A stretch of 64,000 nucleotides of DNA from Cytobacillus massiliigabonensis. Its GTDB lineage: Bacteria > Bacillota > Bacilli > Bacillales > Cytobacillaceae. The DNA is taken from the NCBI RefSeq assembly GCF_900199725.1, contig NZ_LT904904.1, positions 2,171,621-2,235,620 of the forward strand. The letters run 5' to 3'. Shown here one piece after another: positions 17,601 to 25,716 of the stretch. The translations under genes were made by a program, and so were the position numbers. Position 1 is the stretch's first letter. The number at the start of each line of letters is the position of its first letter. The notes under the pieces are model-generated. The model saw nothing but the letters and a program-made list of their open reading frames with translations, did no database searches and was not told the origin of the DNA.

Positions 17601-17742
17601 AGAAAAAAGAACCAATGGACAATTTCACATTAGGCATACTGAAGGATTCATTGGGATAGGGTTATTTACCGGTTTAGCAGGGGTAGGTTATGAAATGTTG
17701 AGAATGGCAGAGCCAGATTTAGTTCCATCTGTTTTATATTAA
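14623..17742 (+). CDS. lanM: Class II lanthipeptide synthetase LanM
   Basis: A bifunctional synthetase of about 1039 residues, the usual LanM length. The N-terminal two thirds are the dehydratase domain that phosphorylates and eliminates Ser/Thr of the precursor, with conserved stretches such as GDTHQKGHTV and GDFHFENLIA. The C-terminal LanC-like cyclase domain carries zinc ligands in WCHG (Cys913) and CHG (Cys958, His959), and joins cysteines to dehydro residues. The frame is open from 14503, but GGAG at 14610-14613 fixes ATG 14623, after the attenuator hairpin. It acts in the cytoplasm on the 14270 precursor and partners with LanT. No sign of inactivation. Confidence 0.95.
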   Translation: MKVDNKIKIDSARAIKALWINERSIILNGNKELKNNDLLINIEKWRKRKNIVSDETFKIKLGYEKYTEREFDYLIGDLIEKDKNLLIKFVENSDWFNVLEESFDLLDSDQDNNLAVQNWGPSVKPFILWCNQKLTSLFDSKHPDFFINKVEIIHKLIETVGTELINLLSRSAVLELHIAKLEGKLKGDTPEDRFNSFINHQFVNKKNLVEFYEEYIVLTRLLATKSLYFVNNITEAVNHFIEDYSYLLCEMDLDNARVLEINPGMGDTHQKGHTVVSFKLDNNKMLFYKPKNLLIAVSYNNLINWINTKNEILDMKIYKSLCRDTYTWEQSVIKQNCTHFSQIRDFYERFGQLIGIMYCLRGGDFHFENLIASGEYPCVIDLETILQHVPPMNFQDLATAKAKNEFLNSVMWLGLLPNKIYSDINDNVGIDMSALNGKEQKVPYKVLQPHNNYTDDMKFDYAEFFLSNKENLPLLNGEAVSYKDFKDVIYKGFKNACKFFIDHKEEILNNKSLLPSFKNHRIRVILRATNRYAMMLHEGTHPDYLRDALDREKLLENLWSYTFPNKHVISHEVKDMLEGDIPIFFTEPDSKNLIDSSGNVIPNFFEESSYNLVVERIESLTIQKIEQQLSWIKVSLGDYDYSNAKNTKPYDTYNQTSFTGLNSDELITEACKIGDYLLDIAFVSNDKKTLTWLDVVINRSNIYSIDTLPTDFYDGIGGMILFYNNLFNVTKLEKYKKAYQKILKTFNSMPDMGVISSHYGNLSILQTLCRIPNNNDEEITQLINKYLNILEEKYEDSVLFDYLNGDAGVINSLLYLYENYYKKDNKKLLRLIEKISDKLIEKLDKISPESIIGGMAHGASGLSLILFKLNHLIPKVSYYNKAILLLELDRSYFDSGEEAWKEVNRRSYLHQWCHGSTGIGISRALISNYYSDKYIKEEIEIAVNNLLMSGFKLEDSLCHGNMGDIEFFLTLAILFDRKEAKEHALKILHQMLQEKRTNGQFHIRHTEGFIGIGLFTGLAGVGYEMLRMAEPDLVPSVLY

Positions 17743-17868
17743 TATTTTCCATTTTTTATATAAAGGCCATATGGTATTAATTTTATTAATAAAGTAAGTA
17801 TTAGGTTTCGTCATAGTTCAGTACACAATTTATTTTCTAAAATTCTCCATATTAAATGTTCAACAATT

Positions 17869-17919
17869 TAATATCTACTACCAACTTAGTTCGATAGTAA
17901 AGTTGCGTAGTAGATATTT
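17869..17919 (+). terminator. Terminator-like hairpin between LanM and LanT
   Basis: AATATCTACTACCAACTT pairs with AAGTTGCGTAGTAGATATT with one bulge, a long stem followed by TCTTG rather than a full U-run. It may partly end transcription or act as a processing site in the 284-base gap before lanT. The rest of the gap shows no gene. Confidence 0.5.
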
Positions 17920-18026
17920 CTTGAAAAATGGAGGATGAAATTTATTATTAATTTACATCCCTAAAGAGAACAAATAAACATACCTTCGAATAGGTAAAAA
18001 TACATATAGACTAGAGGGAGTAATAA

Positions 18027-20192
18027 ATGAGAAAAATTCCTTTCATTGAACAAATGGAACATAGCGAATGCGGACTAGCTTGTCTTTCGATGATTTTCTC
18101 CTATTACGGTCACCAAGTTTCATTATTAGAATTGAGAGAGGAATTCGGTGTTCCAAAAGGGGGATTCACCTTCGCAAATTTGGCTGATATTGCTAAACGG
18201 AAAAACATGGAAGTAATAGGTTATAAAGCCACTGTTGAAGCTCTTAAAGAAATAAAGAACCCATTAATATTATTTATTGATAAAAAGCATTTTGTAGTTT
18301 TAGAAAAAGTTAAAAAGAATGTTTTTTATATTGTAGACCCGGCCATAGGGAGAATTAAATTGACCCTTGCTGATATGAAAGAACGATTTTCTGGAGTAGT
18401 ATTATCTCTTCTTCCCTCTCAAAATTTTATAAAAAGGAAAGGTTCCCGACATTTTTCCTTTTTACTCTCATTTGTAATCAAGCAGCCAAAATTGCTTCTA
18501 TTAATTCTAGGCTTTTCCTTGCTGCTACAAGGATTAGGAATAATATTGCCGCTGTTAACTAAATTGATAACAGATAATATTCTCTCACCTAAAGGTGAAG
18601 TGTATCTTAATACGTTAGGAATCTCAATTATTATAATGCTTATTTGCTACATTATTTTTAGCTTTACAAGAGGTCTCTTTATAGCAAAGTTGCAAACAGC
18701 CATTGATGAAAAAATGATGACTCATTTCTTAGGTCATCTACTTAATTTACCATACAATTATTTTGAGAACAGATCCAATGGGGAACTTTTATTTAGGGCA
18801 AATTCTAACGTTATGATCCGACAAATCCTATCAACAAAATTAATTTCTTTTATTATTGATGGGATTTTATTGTTTATCTACGCCTACCTAATGATTAAAA
18901 TGTCTTCTTTTCTTGGTATTCTAGTGATTGGAATTGGATTATCTTTATTTTTATTACTAATTATGTGCACTGGAATTACTCATGCGATTACTAATAAAGA
19001 TGTTACTAACCAATCTAAAGTACAACAAGTATTAACAGAATCTATTCATGGGATATCTGATATAAAAGTTATGGGGCTAGAAAATGTATTTTTTAACGAA
19101 TGGAAAAAAAACTTTGAAAATCAATTAAATAGTTCTGAAAAACGAAGTATTTGGAATAATACTTTAAACATTATTCCATCTGCTATTCAATTTGCAATTC
19201 CAATTCTAATTCTATGGATTGGGAGTTCCCAAGTCATTGGGCACTCTATTAGTCTTGGAACACTAATTGCTTTTAATACGCTTGCTTTATCATTTATAAC
19301 TCCTATCTCTTCAATTGGTTTAGGTTATACGGAGATTATATCTCTAAAATCATATCTTCAACGTATATATGATGTAATTAATAGTAAATCAGAGTTTACA
19401 GATAAACAGAATTCTAAATTGTTATTAAAAGGTGAAATTGAGTTAAAGAATCTTTGTTTTAGTTATGATCCATATTCTGAAAATATATTAAATAACATTA
19501 ATCTTAAAGTAAAGCCTGGTGAAACTTTAGCGATAGTAGGTAACTCTGGTTCAGGAAAGAGCACAATCGCTAAACTACTTCTTGGACTTTATAAGCCATC
19601 ACAAGGACATATTTTGTATGATGATGTTGATATAAATAATCTTGATTTAAAATATCTTAGAAAACAAATAGGTGGGGTGCTGCAAGAAACACAATTGTTT
19701 AATAAATCTATTATAGAAAATATAAATCTACAAAATGAGACGGTTACAGACGAACAGATAATCTTAGCATGTCAAAGAGCTGATATTTTAAATGATATTT
19801 TATCTAATCCTTTAGGTTTTAATACAATAGTTTCAGAAACAGGGATGAATTTTTCTGGTGGACAACGACAAAGAATATCACTGGCAAGGGCCTTACTAAA
19901 GAACCCTAAGATATTAATTTTAGATGAAGCTACAAGTGCATTAGACAATATCTCGGAATTCAATATATATGAGAGTATTTTAAGTTTAGATTGTACAAAG
20001 ATAATTATAGCTCATCGTTTGAGTACAATAAAAAAAGCTGACCGGATTATAGTATTAGATAATGGAAGGATTGTAGAGGAAGGATCCCATAAAGAATTAA
20101 TAGATTTGGAAGGTCACTACTTTAAGTTGTTTAATGCAAATCAAAATAACAACACTCTTGCATCAGAATTGTTAGTACATCAGTATAATTAA
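18027..20192 (+). CDS. lanT: Lanthipeptide transporter-protease LanT (C39 peptidase-ABC)
   Basis: A 721-residue ABC transporter with an N-terminal C39 peptidase. The opening EQMEHSECGLACLSM holds the oxyanion glutamine and catalytic Cys15; the histidine is in KKHFVVL and the aspartate in VDPAIG. Five to six membrane helices follow (about residues 155-430). The ATPase has Walker A GNSGSGKST, signature FSGGQRQR and Walker B ILILDEATSALD. It would cleave the leader after GA/GG and export the modified core. The start is ATG 18027 after GAGGGAG. A possible second protease for DIQPN trimming is not encoded next to it. Confidence 0.95.
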   Translation: MRKIPFIEQMEHSECGLACLSMIFSYYGHQVSLLELREEFGVPKGGFTFANLADIAKRKNMEVIGYKATVEALKEIKNPLILFIDKKHFVVLEKVKKNVFYIVDPAIGRIKLTLADMKERFSGVVLSLLPSQNFIKRKGSRHFSFLLSFVIKQPKLLLLILGFSLLLQGLGIILPLLTKLITDNILSPKGEVYLNTLGISIIIMLICYIIFSFTRGLFIAKLQTAIDEKMMTHFLGHLLNLPYNYFENRSNGELLFRANSNVMIRQILSTKLISFIIDGILLFIYAYLMIKMSSFLGILVIGIGLSLFLLLIMCTGITHAITNKDVTNQSKVQQVLTESIHGISDIKVMGLENVFFNEWKKNFENQLNSSEKRSIWNNTLNIIPSAIQFAIPILILWIGSSQVIGHSISLGTLIAFNTLALSFITPISSIGLGYTEIISLKSYLQRIYDVINSKSEFTDKQNSKLLLKGEIELKNLCFSYDPYSENILNNINLKVKPGETLAIVGNSGSGKSTIAKLLLGLYKPSQGHILYDDVDINNLDLKYLRKQIGGVLQETQLFNKSIIENINLQNETVTDEQIILACQRADILNDILSNPLGFNTIVSETGMNFSGGQRQRISLARALLKNPKILILDEATSALDNISEFNIYESILSLDCTKIIIAHRLSTIKKADRIIVLDNGRIVEEGSHKELIDLEGHYFKLFNANQNNNTLASELLVHQYN

Positions 20193-20230
20193 GTTAATAT
20201 TATAAATTGCAAACCATGTAAAGAGAAATA

Positions 20231-20258
20231 GGGGCGATTGAATAATCGCCTTTTTACT
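20231..20258 (+). terminator. Intrinsic terminator after LanT
   Basis: GGGCGATT and AATCGCC form a tight stem followed by TTTTTAC at the end of the lanthipeptide operon. It separates LanT from the GntR/ABC module, which has its own promoter. Confidence 0.8.
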
Positions 20259-20319
20259 TTTCTTTCTTCTTTTATGTAGCAAGTGATTAGTGTTGTATTA
20301 GTAATTTTCTGTAAATATC

Positions 20320-20389
20320 TTGACTTAGAAACCAACACTGTTTACAATGTACATAGTGTGTCCGGTGTATATATATTACATACACACTA
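20320..20389 (+). promoter_or_regulatory. Promoter and GntR-type operator of the ABC module
   Basis: TTGACT (20320-20325), a 17-base spacer and TACAAT (20343-20348) make a good housekeeping promoter. Just downstream, over the expected transcription start, lies an inverted repeat, TAGTGTGT / ACACACTA (20354-20389), with a nested GTGTAT / ATACAC. YtrA-subfamily GntR regulators bind AGTGTA / TACACT-type repeats, so autoregulation by the adjacent GntR gene is likely. Confidence 0.7.
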
Positions 20390-20401
20390 TAAGGAGATTT
20401 T

Positions 20402-20776
20402 ATGCAAATAATAATTTCAAATTATCTAAAAGAACCAATTTATGAACAAATTAGTAATCAGATCAAATCGTTAATTTTAAACGGTGATTTATCTGAAGGA
20501 ACTTTACTTCCTTCAATTAGACAACTTGCTAAGAATATACAAGTAAGCGTTATTACAACGAAACGTGCTTATGAGGTATTAGAGAAGGAGGGTTTTATTT
20601 ATACGGTTGTTGGAAAAGGTTCATATGTTTCTGAACAAAATACAGAAATAATAAAAGAATTAAAGTTGAAGGATATTGAAGAAAAATTGATTGAAACAAT
20701 AGAAAGTTGTAAATTGATTGGAGTTTCATCCCAAGAATTAAAAGAAATGATTAACTTGCTATTTGAGGAGGAATAG
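20402..20776 (+). CDS. GntR-family regulator, YtrA subfamily
   Basis: A 124-residue short GntR protein: a winged HTH (LPSIRQLAKNIQVSVITTKRAYEVLEKEG) followed by only a short helical tail for dimerisation, as in YtrA, with no large effector domain. It starts at ATG 20402 after AAGGAG. It lies 5 bases before the ABC ATPase, so the three genes form an operon. In B. subtilis, YtrA represses an ABC operon induced by cell-wall antibiotics that bind lipid II. Next to a lanthipeptide locus, a sensing or immunity role is reasonable but unproven. Confidence 0.85.
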   Translation: MQIIISNYLKEPIYEQISNQIKSLILNGDLSEGTLLPSIRQLAKNIQVSVITTKRAYEVLEKEGFIYTVVGKGSYVSEQNTEIIKELKLKDIEEKLIETIESCKLIGVSSQELKEMINLLFEEE

Positions 20777-20781
20777 AATTA

Positions 20782-21651
20782 ATGGAGAATGCAATAGAAT
20801 TTCATAATGTAAATAAAAAATATAAAGATTTTCAAATAAAAAACCTATCAATGAATGTCAAAAAAGGATATGTGACTGGATTTATAGGTGCTAACGGAGC
20901 AGGGAAATCTACAACGATTAAAATGATTTTAAACTTGGTGAAAAAAAACAGTGGGGCAATATCAGTACTTGGAATGGATTCTTCTAAAGATGATAGAAAA
21001 ATAAAAGAAAAAATTGGATTTGTTTTTGATGAGGGAATTTTTTATGAATCCCTTACACTGAAGGAATTAAAAAAAATTATTGCACCTGCTTATAAACAAT
21101 GGGATGAAAAAATTTATAAACATTATATTGACCTATTTGAACTTCCACAAAATAAAAAAATCAAGAACTACTCAAAAGGGATGAAAATGAAAACATCACT
21201 AGCATTTGCGTTATCCCACCATGCTGAATTAATTATTATGGATGAGCCAACTTCAGGGTTAGATCCAATTTTCAGAAGAGATATTCTTGATATTCTTTAT
21301 GATATTATGCAGGATGAAAAGAAAACTATTTTTTTCTCATCACATATAACCACTGACCTTGACCGAATTGCTGATTATATTACATTTCTTCATAATGGAG
21401 AACTTATATTTAGTAAAGAGTTCCATTCTATTTCTGAAGAATATGCAATTGTGAAAGGAAATACTAATCTACTGGATAAGCAAACCGAAAAAGAATTTAT
21501 TTCTATTCGTAAAACTGAATCAGGGTTCGAGGCATTAACGAAAAATATTTCAAAGGCAAAAGAGCTATTTGGAAGTCATGTTCTGTTTGAAAAACCTTCA
21601 CTAGAAGATATAATGTATTTTACCAAGAAAGCAGGTAATTTCCATGTTTAA
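20782..21651 (+). CDS. ABC transporter ATPase (BcrA/YtrB-like)
   Basis: A 289-residue ATPase with Walker A GANGAGKST, a signature region YSKGMKMK (the LSGGQ position reads SKGMK, common in BcrA/Ytr-type exporters), Walker B LIIMDEPTSGLD and the SSH switch histidine. The C-terminal 70 residues form the small extension seen in antibiotic-export ATPases. Its stop overlaps the permease start by 8 bases. Together they would form a small exporter or immunity pump in the membrane. The exact substrate is unknown. Confidence 0.85.
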   Translation: MENAIEFHNVNKKYKDFQIKNLSMNVKKGYVTGFIGANGAGKSTTIKMILNLVKKNSGAISVLGMDSSKDDRKIKEKIGFVFDEGIFYESLTLKELKKIIAPAYKQWDEKIYKHYIDLFELPQNKKIKNYSKGMKMKTSLAFALSHHAELIIMDEPTSGLDPIFRRDILDILYDIMQDEKKTIFFSSHITTDLDRIADYITFLHNGELIFSKEFHSISEEYAIVKGNTNLLDKQTEKEFISIRKTESGFEALTKNISKAKELFGSHVLFEKPSLEDIMYFTKKAGNFHV

Positions 21652-22270
21652 TTTGATTATAAAAGATTTTTATATTCAAAAGTATTTATTATTGTTATAC
21701 TTCGGTTTAATATTTTTTTATTTCTTTACAGACTTACATATTTCATTTGTTATTATTATTGTTAGCTGCATGTTTGTTATAAATTCTCATTACTACGATG
21801 AAAGAGGTAAGACAAACATACTTTTAAACTCATTGCCTTATTCAAGGAAACAAATAATAAGTTCAAAGTACATTGGAACTCTTATATTCACTACATTTGT
21901 AACTATTCTTGTGATTACTTTAAATATTATTCTCCAGGTAGTGACTAAAACACCTACGGAAATCCTCAGTATAAAAAATATTCTTATTAGCTACCTTCTG
22001 ATTATGACTTTCACATCATTTTACTTGCCATTTTTCTATAAGTTTAGTCAACAATACCTCCTAATTGCATTTTCAGTCCTATTTGTAATTATTATGGTAT
22101 TTGCAAATAAAATATCTGCTTTATTCGCAGAGAACCTAGATGGAATATATAACTTTTTACTTTCTCTTTCAATTATTAATTTATATTCGCTTTTTACATT
22201 TATTGTGGTCGTTTGTTATTTTATCTCCTGGCTAATTTCTATCAAAGTTTATGAAAATAAAGAATTCTAG
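21644..22270 (+). CDS. ABC-2 type permease subunit
   Basis: A 208-residue membrane protein with about six hydrophobic helices. The cytoplasmic loop YDERGKTNILLNSLPYSRKQII after the second helix is typical of ABC-2 permeases of the YtrC or BcrB kind. It overlaps the ATPase gene, so translation is coupled. It is the last gene of the GntR module; no terminator is obvious directly after it. Confidence 0.8.
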   Translation: MFNLIIKDFYIQKYLLLLYFGLIFFYFFTDLHISFVIIIVSCMFVINSHYYDERGKTNILLNSLPYSRKQIISSKYIGTLIFTTFVTILVITLNIILQVVTKTPTEILSIKNILISYLLIMTFTSFYLPFFYKFSQQYLLIAFSVLFVIIMVFANKISALFAENLDGIYNFLLSLSIINLYSLFTFIVVVCYFISWLISIKVYENKEF

Positions 22271-22552
22271 CATGTAATCCCTTATAAATCAATAGACTTT
22301 TTCAGAGGGATCTAACGGTTCTTGAGGATAGGCTTCATCTCTTTTGGGGAAATTCCTATAATACCGTTCTAGAGAAATTAAACTTTCATCTAGATATTGT
22401 TAAACTTAGCTAATTATGAGTACCAAGAAAATAAAAAATATGCTAAGATAAGTGTAAATCCATACAATACAAATTTAAGTGAAGGAAGCACCGCACTTAG
22501 AGTTAATTCTCTATGTGTGCGTGCTTTTTTTGTTTTTAAGGAGGAAAAAATA
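22271..22552 (+). promoter_or_regulatory. Gap with terminator-like leader before truncated HTH gene
   Basis: Most of this gap shows no gene. At 22487-22537, GCACCGCAC and GTGCGTGC form a strong hairpin followed by seven T and TTTT, just before the AAGGAGG ribosome binding site of the HTH gene. This is either a terminator of an upstream transcript or an attenuator of the HTH gene. Confidence 0.55.
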
Positions 22553-22708
22553 ATGAAGCTAACACCTAAAAATGAAGTAGGTAAAAAACTAAGAAAAATA
22601 AGAAAGGAAAGAAATTTACTTCTCTGTGAAATTGGAAAAATTTTTAATATTAAGCCTAGCACACTTACCCGCATAGAAAGGGGTACGTTTACTGATATCT
22701 CCATAACG
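22553..22708 (+). pseudogene. Truncated Xre-family HTH regulator
   Basis: From ATG 22553, with AAGGAGG upstream, the protein reads as a canonical Xre helix-turn-helix (GKKLRKIRKERNLLLCEIGKIF, then PSTLTRIERG). After about 50 residues the homology stops where transposase sequence begins; the frame continues into unrelated residues to 22762. The C-terminal part has been removed by the insertion or by an associated deletion. It probably belonged to the same accessory region. Confidence 0.65.
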
Positions 22709-22721
22709 TGTTCTGGCAGCC

Positions 22722-23003
22722 ATGAAAGAAAACGAAAAAACAGAAGTCATTGTAGGGATTGAACCTACTGGCCATTACTGGCTAAATTTAGCCTACTTCC
22801 TAGAAGAATGAGGCATTCCCTTAGTCATGACGAATCCCATGCATGTCAAACGGTCAAAAGAGTTGGATGACAATCTGCCAACCAAACATGACCGTAAAGA
22901 TGCGCTGGTAATCGCTCGTCTTGTAAAGGATGGAAGCTTTAGTTATCCGCGAATCCTCAAAGGAATGGAAGCCGAACTTCGTGCTGGTTCAACATTCCGT
23001 AGT
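22722..23003 (+). pseudogene. IS110-family transposase fragment
   Basis: The middle of an IS110 (DEDD/Pin-like) transposase is readable: VIVGIEPTGHYW, then after an in-frame TGA at 22809-22811, GIPLVMTNPMHVKRSKE and HDRKDALVIARLVKDG. The first about 60 residues and the whole C-terminal half are missing, so it is inactive. Homology stops after TFRSK near 23003, where IS21-type terminal repeats start. Confidence 0.75.
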
Positions 23004-23021
23004 AAATTGATTATTGCATAT

Positions 23022-24230
23022 GAAGTGAGCCACATGTGCGGAGTTTTGAGCCAGTCAGTGCGGAAGAGTGAGCCACCATCTGCGGTGTTAGAGCCGGCAC
23101 TATAAATCAAATAACCTCTTTTATAATAAAAGATGCATGCAAAAATGCATGACAATATTATACAGGAGGTTTTTTTGTGGTTAATTGTCGTAAAATCCTT
23201 GAACTGTATTTTGATGAGATCAGTCAAAGGACAATTAGTTCTAGTGCTGGTGACTCTAGGAATACAGTTGCCGAGGTCATTCGGCGTGCCAAGAAGCTTG
23301 GGATTGAAAGCTTGAATGATACCATGACCAATCGATGGTTGGAGGAATTTCTTTTTCCAGAGAAACAGGCTAGCGAAAAGGGGTACTTCCCGGTTGAGTG
23401 GGAGAAGGTGCATAAGGAGCTGCAAAAAAAGAATGTCACCTTGGCTTTATTACATCATGAGTATGCGGTGGAGGCTCGTGAGGGTGGTAAAGTCTCCTAT
23501 GCCTATAGGACTTTTTGCGAAAATTATGGGAAGTACGCCGAAAAAATATAAATTAACGATGCCAATTCGCAGAAAACCGGGGGAAATCATGGAAGTGGAT
23601 TGGGCTGGATCCATACTGCATATAATTGATCGTTTTACTGGTGAAAAGATTCCGGCATATGTTTTCATTGCGGCTTTGCCATACAGCCAGTTAAGTTATG
23701 TGGAGGCTTTTTTAGATATGAAGTCACCAAATTGGCTTATGGCCCATATCCATGCATTTGAATATTTTGGTGGTGTTCCTGAAACCTTGGTTCCAGATAA
23801 TCTAAAAACGGGGGTTATTAAACCATTCCGAGTCGAACCACTCCTTAATGAAGCCTATCGAGAAATGGCAGATTACTACCGTATAGTCATCGTGCCGAGC
23901 CAGATTCGAAAACCCAGGGATAAGGCTAGTGTCGAAGGTACTGTTGGGTACATTTCACGACAAATCATCGCCTCGTTAAGAAACTATCAATGTTTTCACA
24001 TAGAGGATTTAAATCAAAGAATCCATGAAAAGCTGGAAGAAATCAATACGATTGATTTTCAGAAACGTCCTGGCTCGCGTAAAAAGGTGTTTGAGGAAGA
24101 AGAGAAATCTCACCTTCAACCACTTCCCCAAACACTTCTCTTTAATCTAGGTATTGACTTCAATTCCAGCTCACTTTTTCAAATTGGAACAATCGTAACT
24201 GGTTATATCCTAATAGATTGTTTTGAATAA
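23022..24230 (+). mobile_element. IS21-family element remnant (left end and partial istA)
   Basis: Three end repeats with a 22-bp period lie at 23037-23058, 23059-23080 and 23081-23100 (TGCGG...GAGCC), and a partial one starts near 23022. Multiple terminal repeats of this sort mark IS21 ends. istA begins at GTG 23177. No istB and no right end are seen before the unrelated intergenic DNA at about 24,240, so the element is truncated. Confidence 0.75.
23177..24230 (+). pseudogene. istA: Frameshifted and truncated istA transposase
   Basis: GTG 23177, with AGGAGG upstream, opens the N-terminal HTH part (MVNCRKILELYFDE). Around 23541-23546, an A-run in GCCGAAAAAATAT shifts the frame. The downstream frame resumes with YKLTMPIRRKPGEIMEVDWAG and the DDE-type catalytic core: the Asp in VDWAG, the Asp in LVPDNLKTGV, and the Glu in KASVEGTVGY. 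After PLPQTLLFN homology ends, well before the usual C-terminus. Removing one A would restore the frame, so the shift could be a recent mutation or a homopolymer sequencing error. The C-terminal loss makes it non-functional either way. Confidence 0.8.
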
Positions 24231-24556
24231 AGATTAGAAAACTTTTAGCAGAATGGAACTAAGGAAGGGTGTTGCATTATTGAGGATCCCTTTTTGGGTT
24301 ATTGACTCCCGTAAACTCAATATTTCAAAATAGACGGTAGCAACAGGGATCATAGGTTACCGAATTTCAAAATTTTCAAAGACAACGGTAGCCAATAAGG
24401 CTTATTGGCTACTGAATTAGAATTTTCCCAGAAAATTTGGTCGCTAACAGGAAAATATCTTTCTAGATAATGAATTCTGAATGTTCAAAAAACCATAAAT
24501 CAGGTACAATAGAAGAAAGTGCCTAACAGTAATGCTAGCATTGAAAGGAGATCTAT
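24231..24556. repeat. Intergenic region with degenerate repeats and promoter for the acyl-CoA operon
   Basis: Two related units, GGTAGCAACAGGGATCATAG (from 24336) and GGTAGCCAATAAGGCTTATT (from 24387), resemble the longer family at 27018-27140. Further on, TACAAT at about 24504-24509 with a weak TTCAAA about 17 bases upstream may be the promoter of the downstream operon. This stretch marks the change from AT-rich accessory DNA to core-like DNA. Confidence 0.45.
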
Positions 24557-25702
24557 ATGACAGCTGCATATATAAAGGAAGGACATGAAATCTTTCGTAA
24601 ATCACTGCGGAAGTTTTTAGAAAAGGAAGCGTATCCATATTATGAGCAGTGGGAAGAGGACCGTATCATTCCCCGGGATTTCTGGATAAAAATGGGCGAC
24701 CAGGGATATCTTTGTCCGACAATTGATGAACAGTATGGCGGCAGCGAGGCTGATTGGGGCTTTGCTGTTGTTATTAATGAAGAGTTAGAGCGTGTTGGGT
24801 CAGGTTTGGTTGGAATAGGTCTCCACAATGATATTGTTGTTCCCTATATAACAGCATACGGAACTGAAGAACAAAAGCAAAAATGGCTGCCTCGTTGTGC
24901 AGCAGGAGAAATCATCACAGCGATTGCGATGACTGAACCAGGTACAGGCTCTGATTTAGCTGGAATCAAAACAACTGCGCGATTAGAGGGAGATCATTAT
25001 GTTGTCAATGGGCAAAAGACATTCATCACAAATGGGATCCATTCTGATTTAATTATTGTCGCCTGTAAAACAAATCCAGATGCAGTGCCAGCTCATAAAG
25101 GCATTAGTCTGCTAGCGATAGAACGTGATGCACCTGGCTTTGCGAGGGGTAGAAAGCTGAACAAAGTCGGTCTCCATTGCCAGGATACAGCCGAGCTTGT
25201 TTTTGAGGACTGTATTGTACCAAAGGAGAATTTAATTGGGGAAGAAGGAAAAGGTTTTCTTTATTTAATGGAGAAATTACAGCAGGAACGCCTAGTTGTA
25301 GCCATCGCTGCACAGGTCGCTGCCGAGGAAATGCTAAGAATGACGATAGAATATGTGAAGTCGAGAGAGGCGTTTGGAAAATCAATCAGCCGTTTTCAAA
25401 ATACACAATTTAAAATTGCAGAAATGGCGACCGATGCTGAAATGGGAAGAGCATTTCTTGATCAGCTAATCACAGAACATATGCTGGGAAAAGATGTTGT
25501 TACAAAAGTATCGATGGCAAAGTGGAAGTTAACGGAGAATGCAAGGAAAATAGCTGGAGAATGCATGCAGCTTCATGGCGGATACGGCTATATGGAAGAA
25601 TACGAGATTGCAAGGAGATATCGTGATATACCCGTAGCCAGTATTTATGCAGGAACAAATGAAATTATGAAGGTAATAATTGCAAAAAATATCGGTTTAT
25701 AG
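24557..25702 (+). CDS. Acyl-CoA dehydrogenase
   Basis: A 381-residue FAD flavoenzyme that introduces the alpha-beta double bond in an acyl-CoA. Visible motifs are [13 protein letters not shown] (FAD and substrate contacts), FITNG, and the C-terminal [19 protein letters not shown] followed by [10 protein letters not shown]. In medium- and short-chain enzymes the IYEGT glutamate is the catalytic base; here that position is alanine, as in long-chain or isovaleryl-type enzymes where the base lies elsewhere. The start is ATG 24557 after AAAGGAG. First gene of a four-gene catabolic set, 14 bases before the thiolase. Confidence 0.93.
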   Translation: MTAAYIKEGHEIFRKSLRKFLEKEAYPYYEQWEEDRIIPRDFWIKMGDQGYLCPTIDEQYGGSEADWGFAVVINEELERVGSGLVGIGLHNDIVVPYITAYGTEEQKQKWLPRCAAGEIITAIAMTEPGTGSDLAGIKTTARLEGDHYVVNGQKTFITNGIHSDLIIVACKTNPDAVPAHKGISLLAIERDAPGFARGRKLNKVGLHCQDTAELVFEDCIVPKENLIGEEGKGFLYLMEKLQQERLVVAIAAQVAAEEMLRMTIEYVKSREAFGKSISRFQNTQFKIAEMATDAEMGRAFLDQLITEHMLGKDVVTKVSMAKWKLTENARKIAGECMQLHGGYGYMEEYEIARRYRDIPVASIYAGTNEIMKVIIAKNIGL

Positions 25703-25716
25703 AGAGGAAGAGAAAG

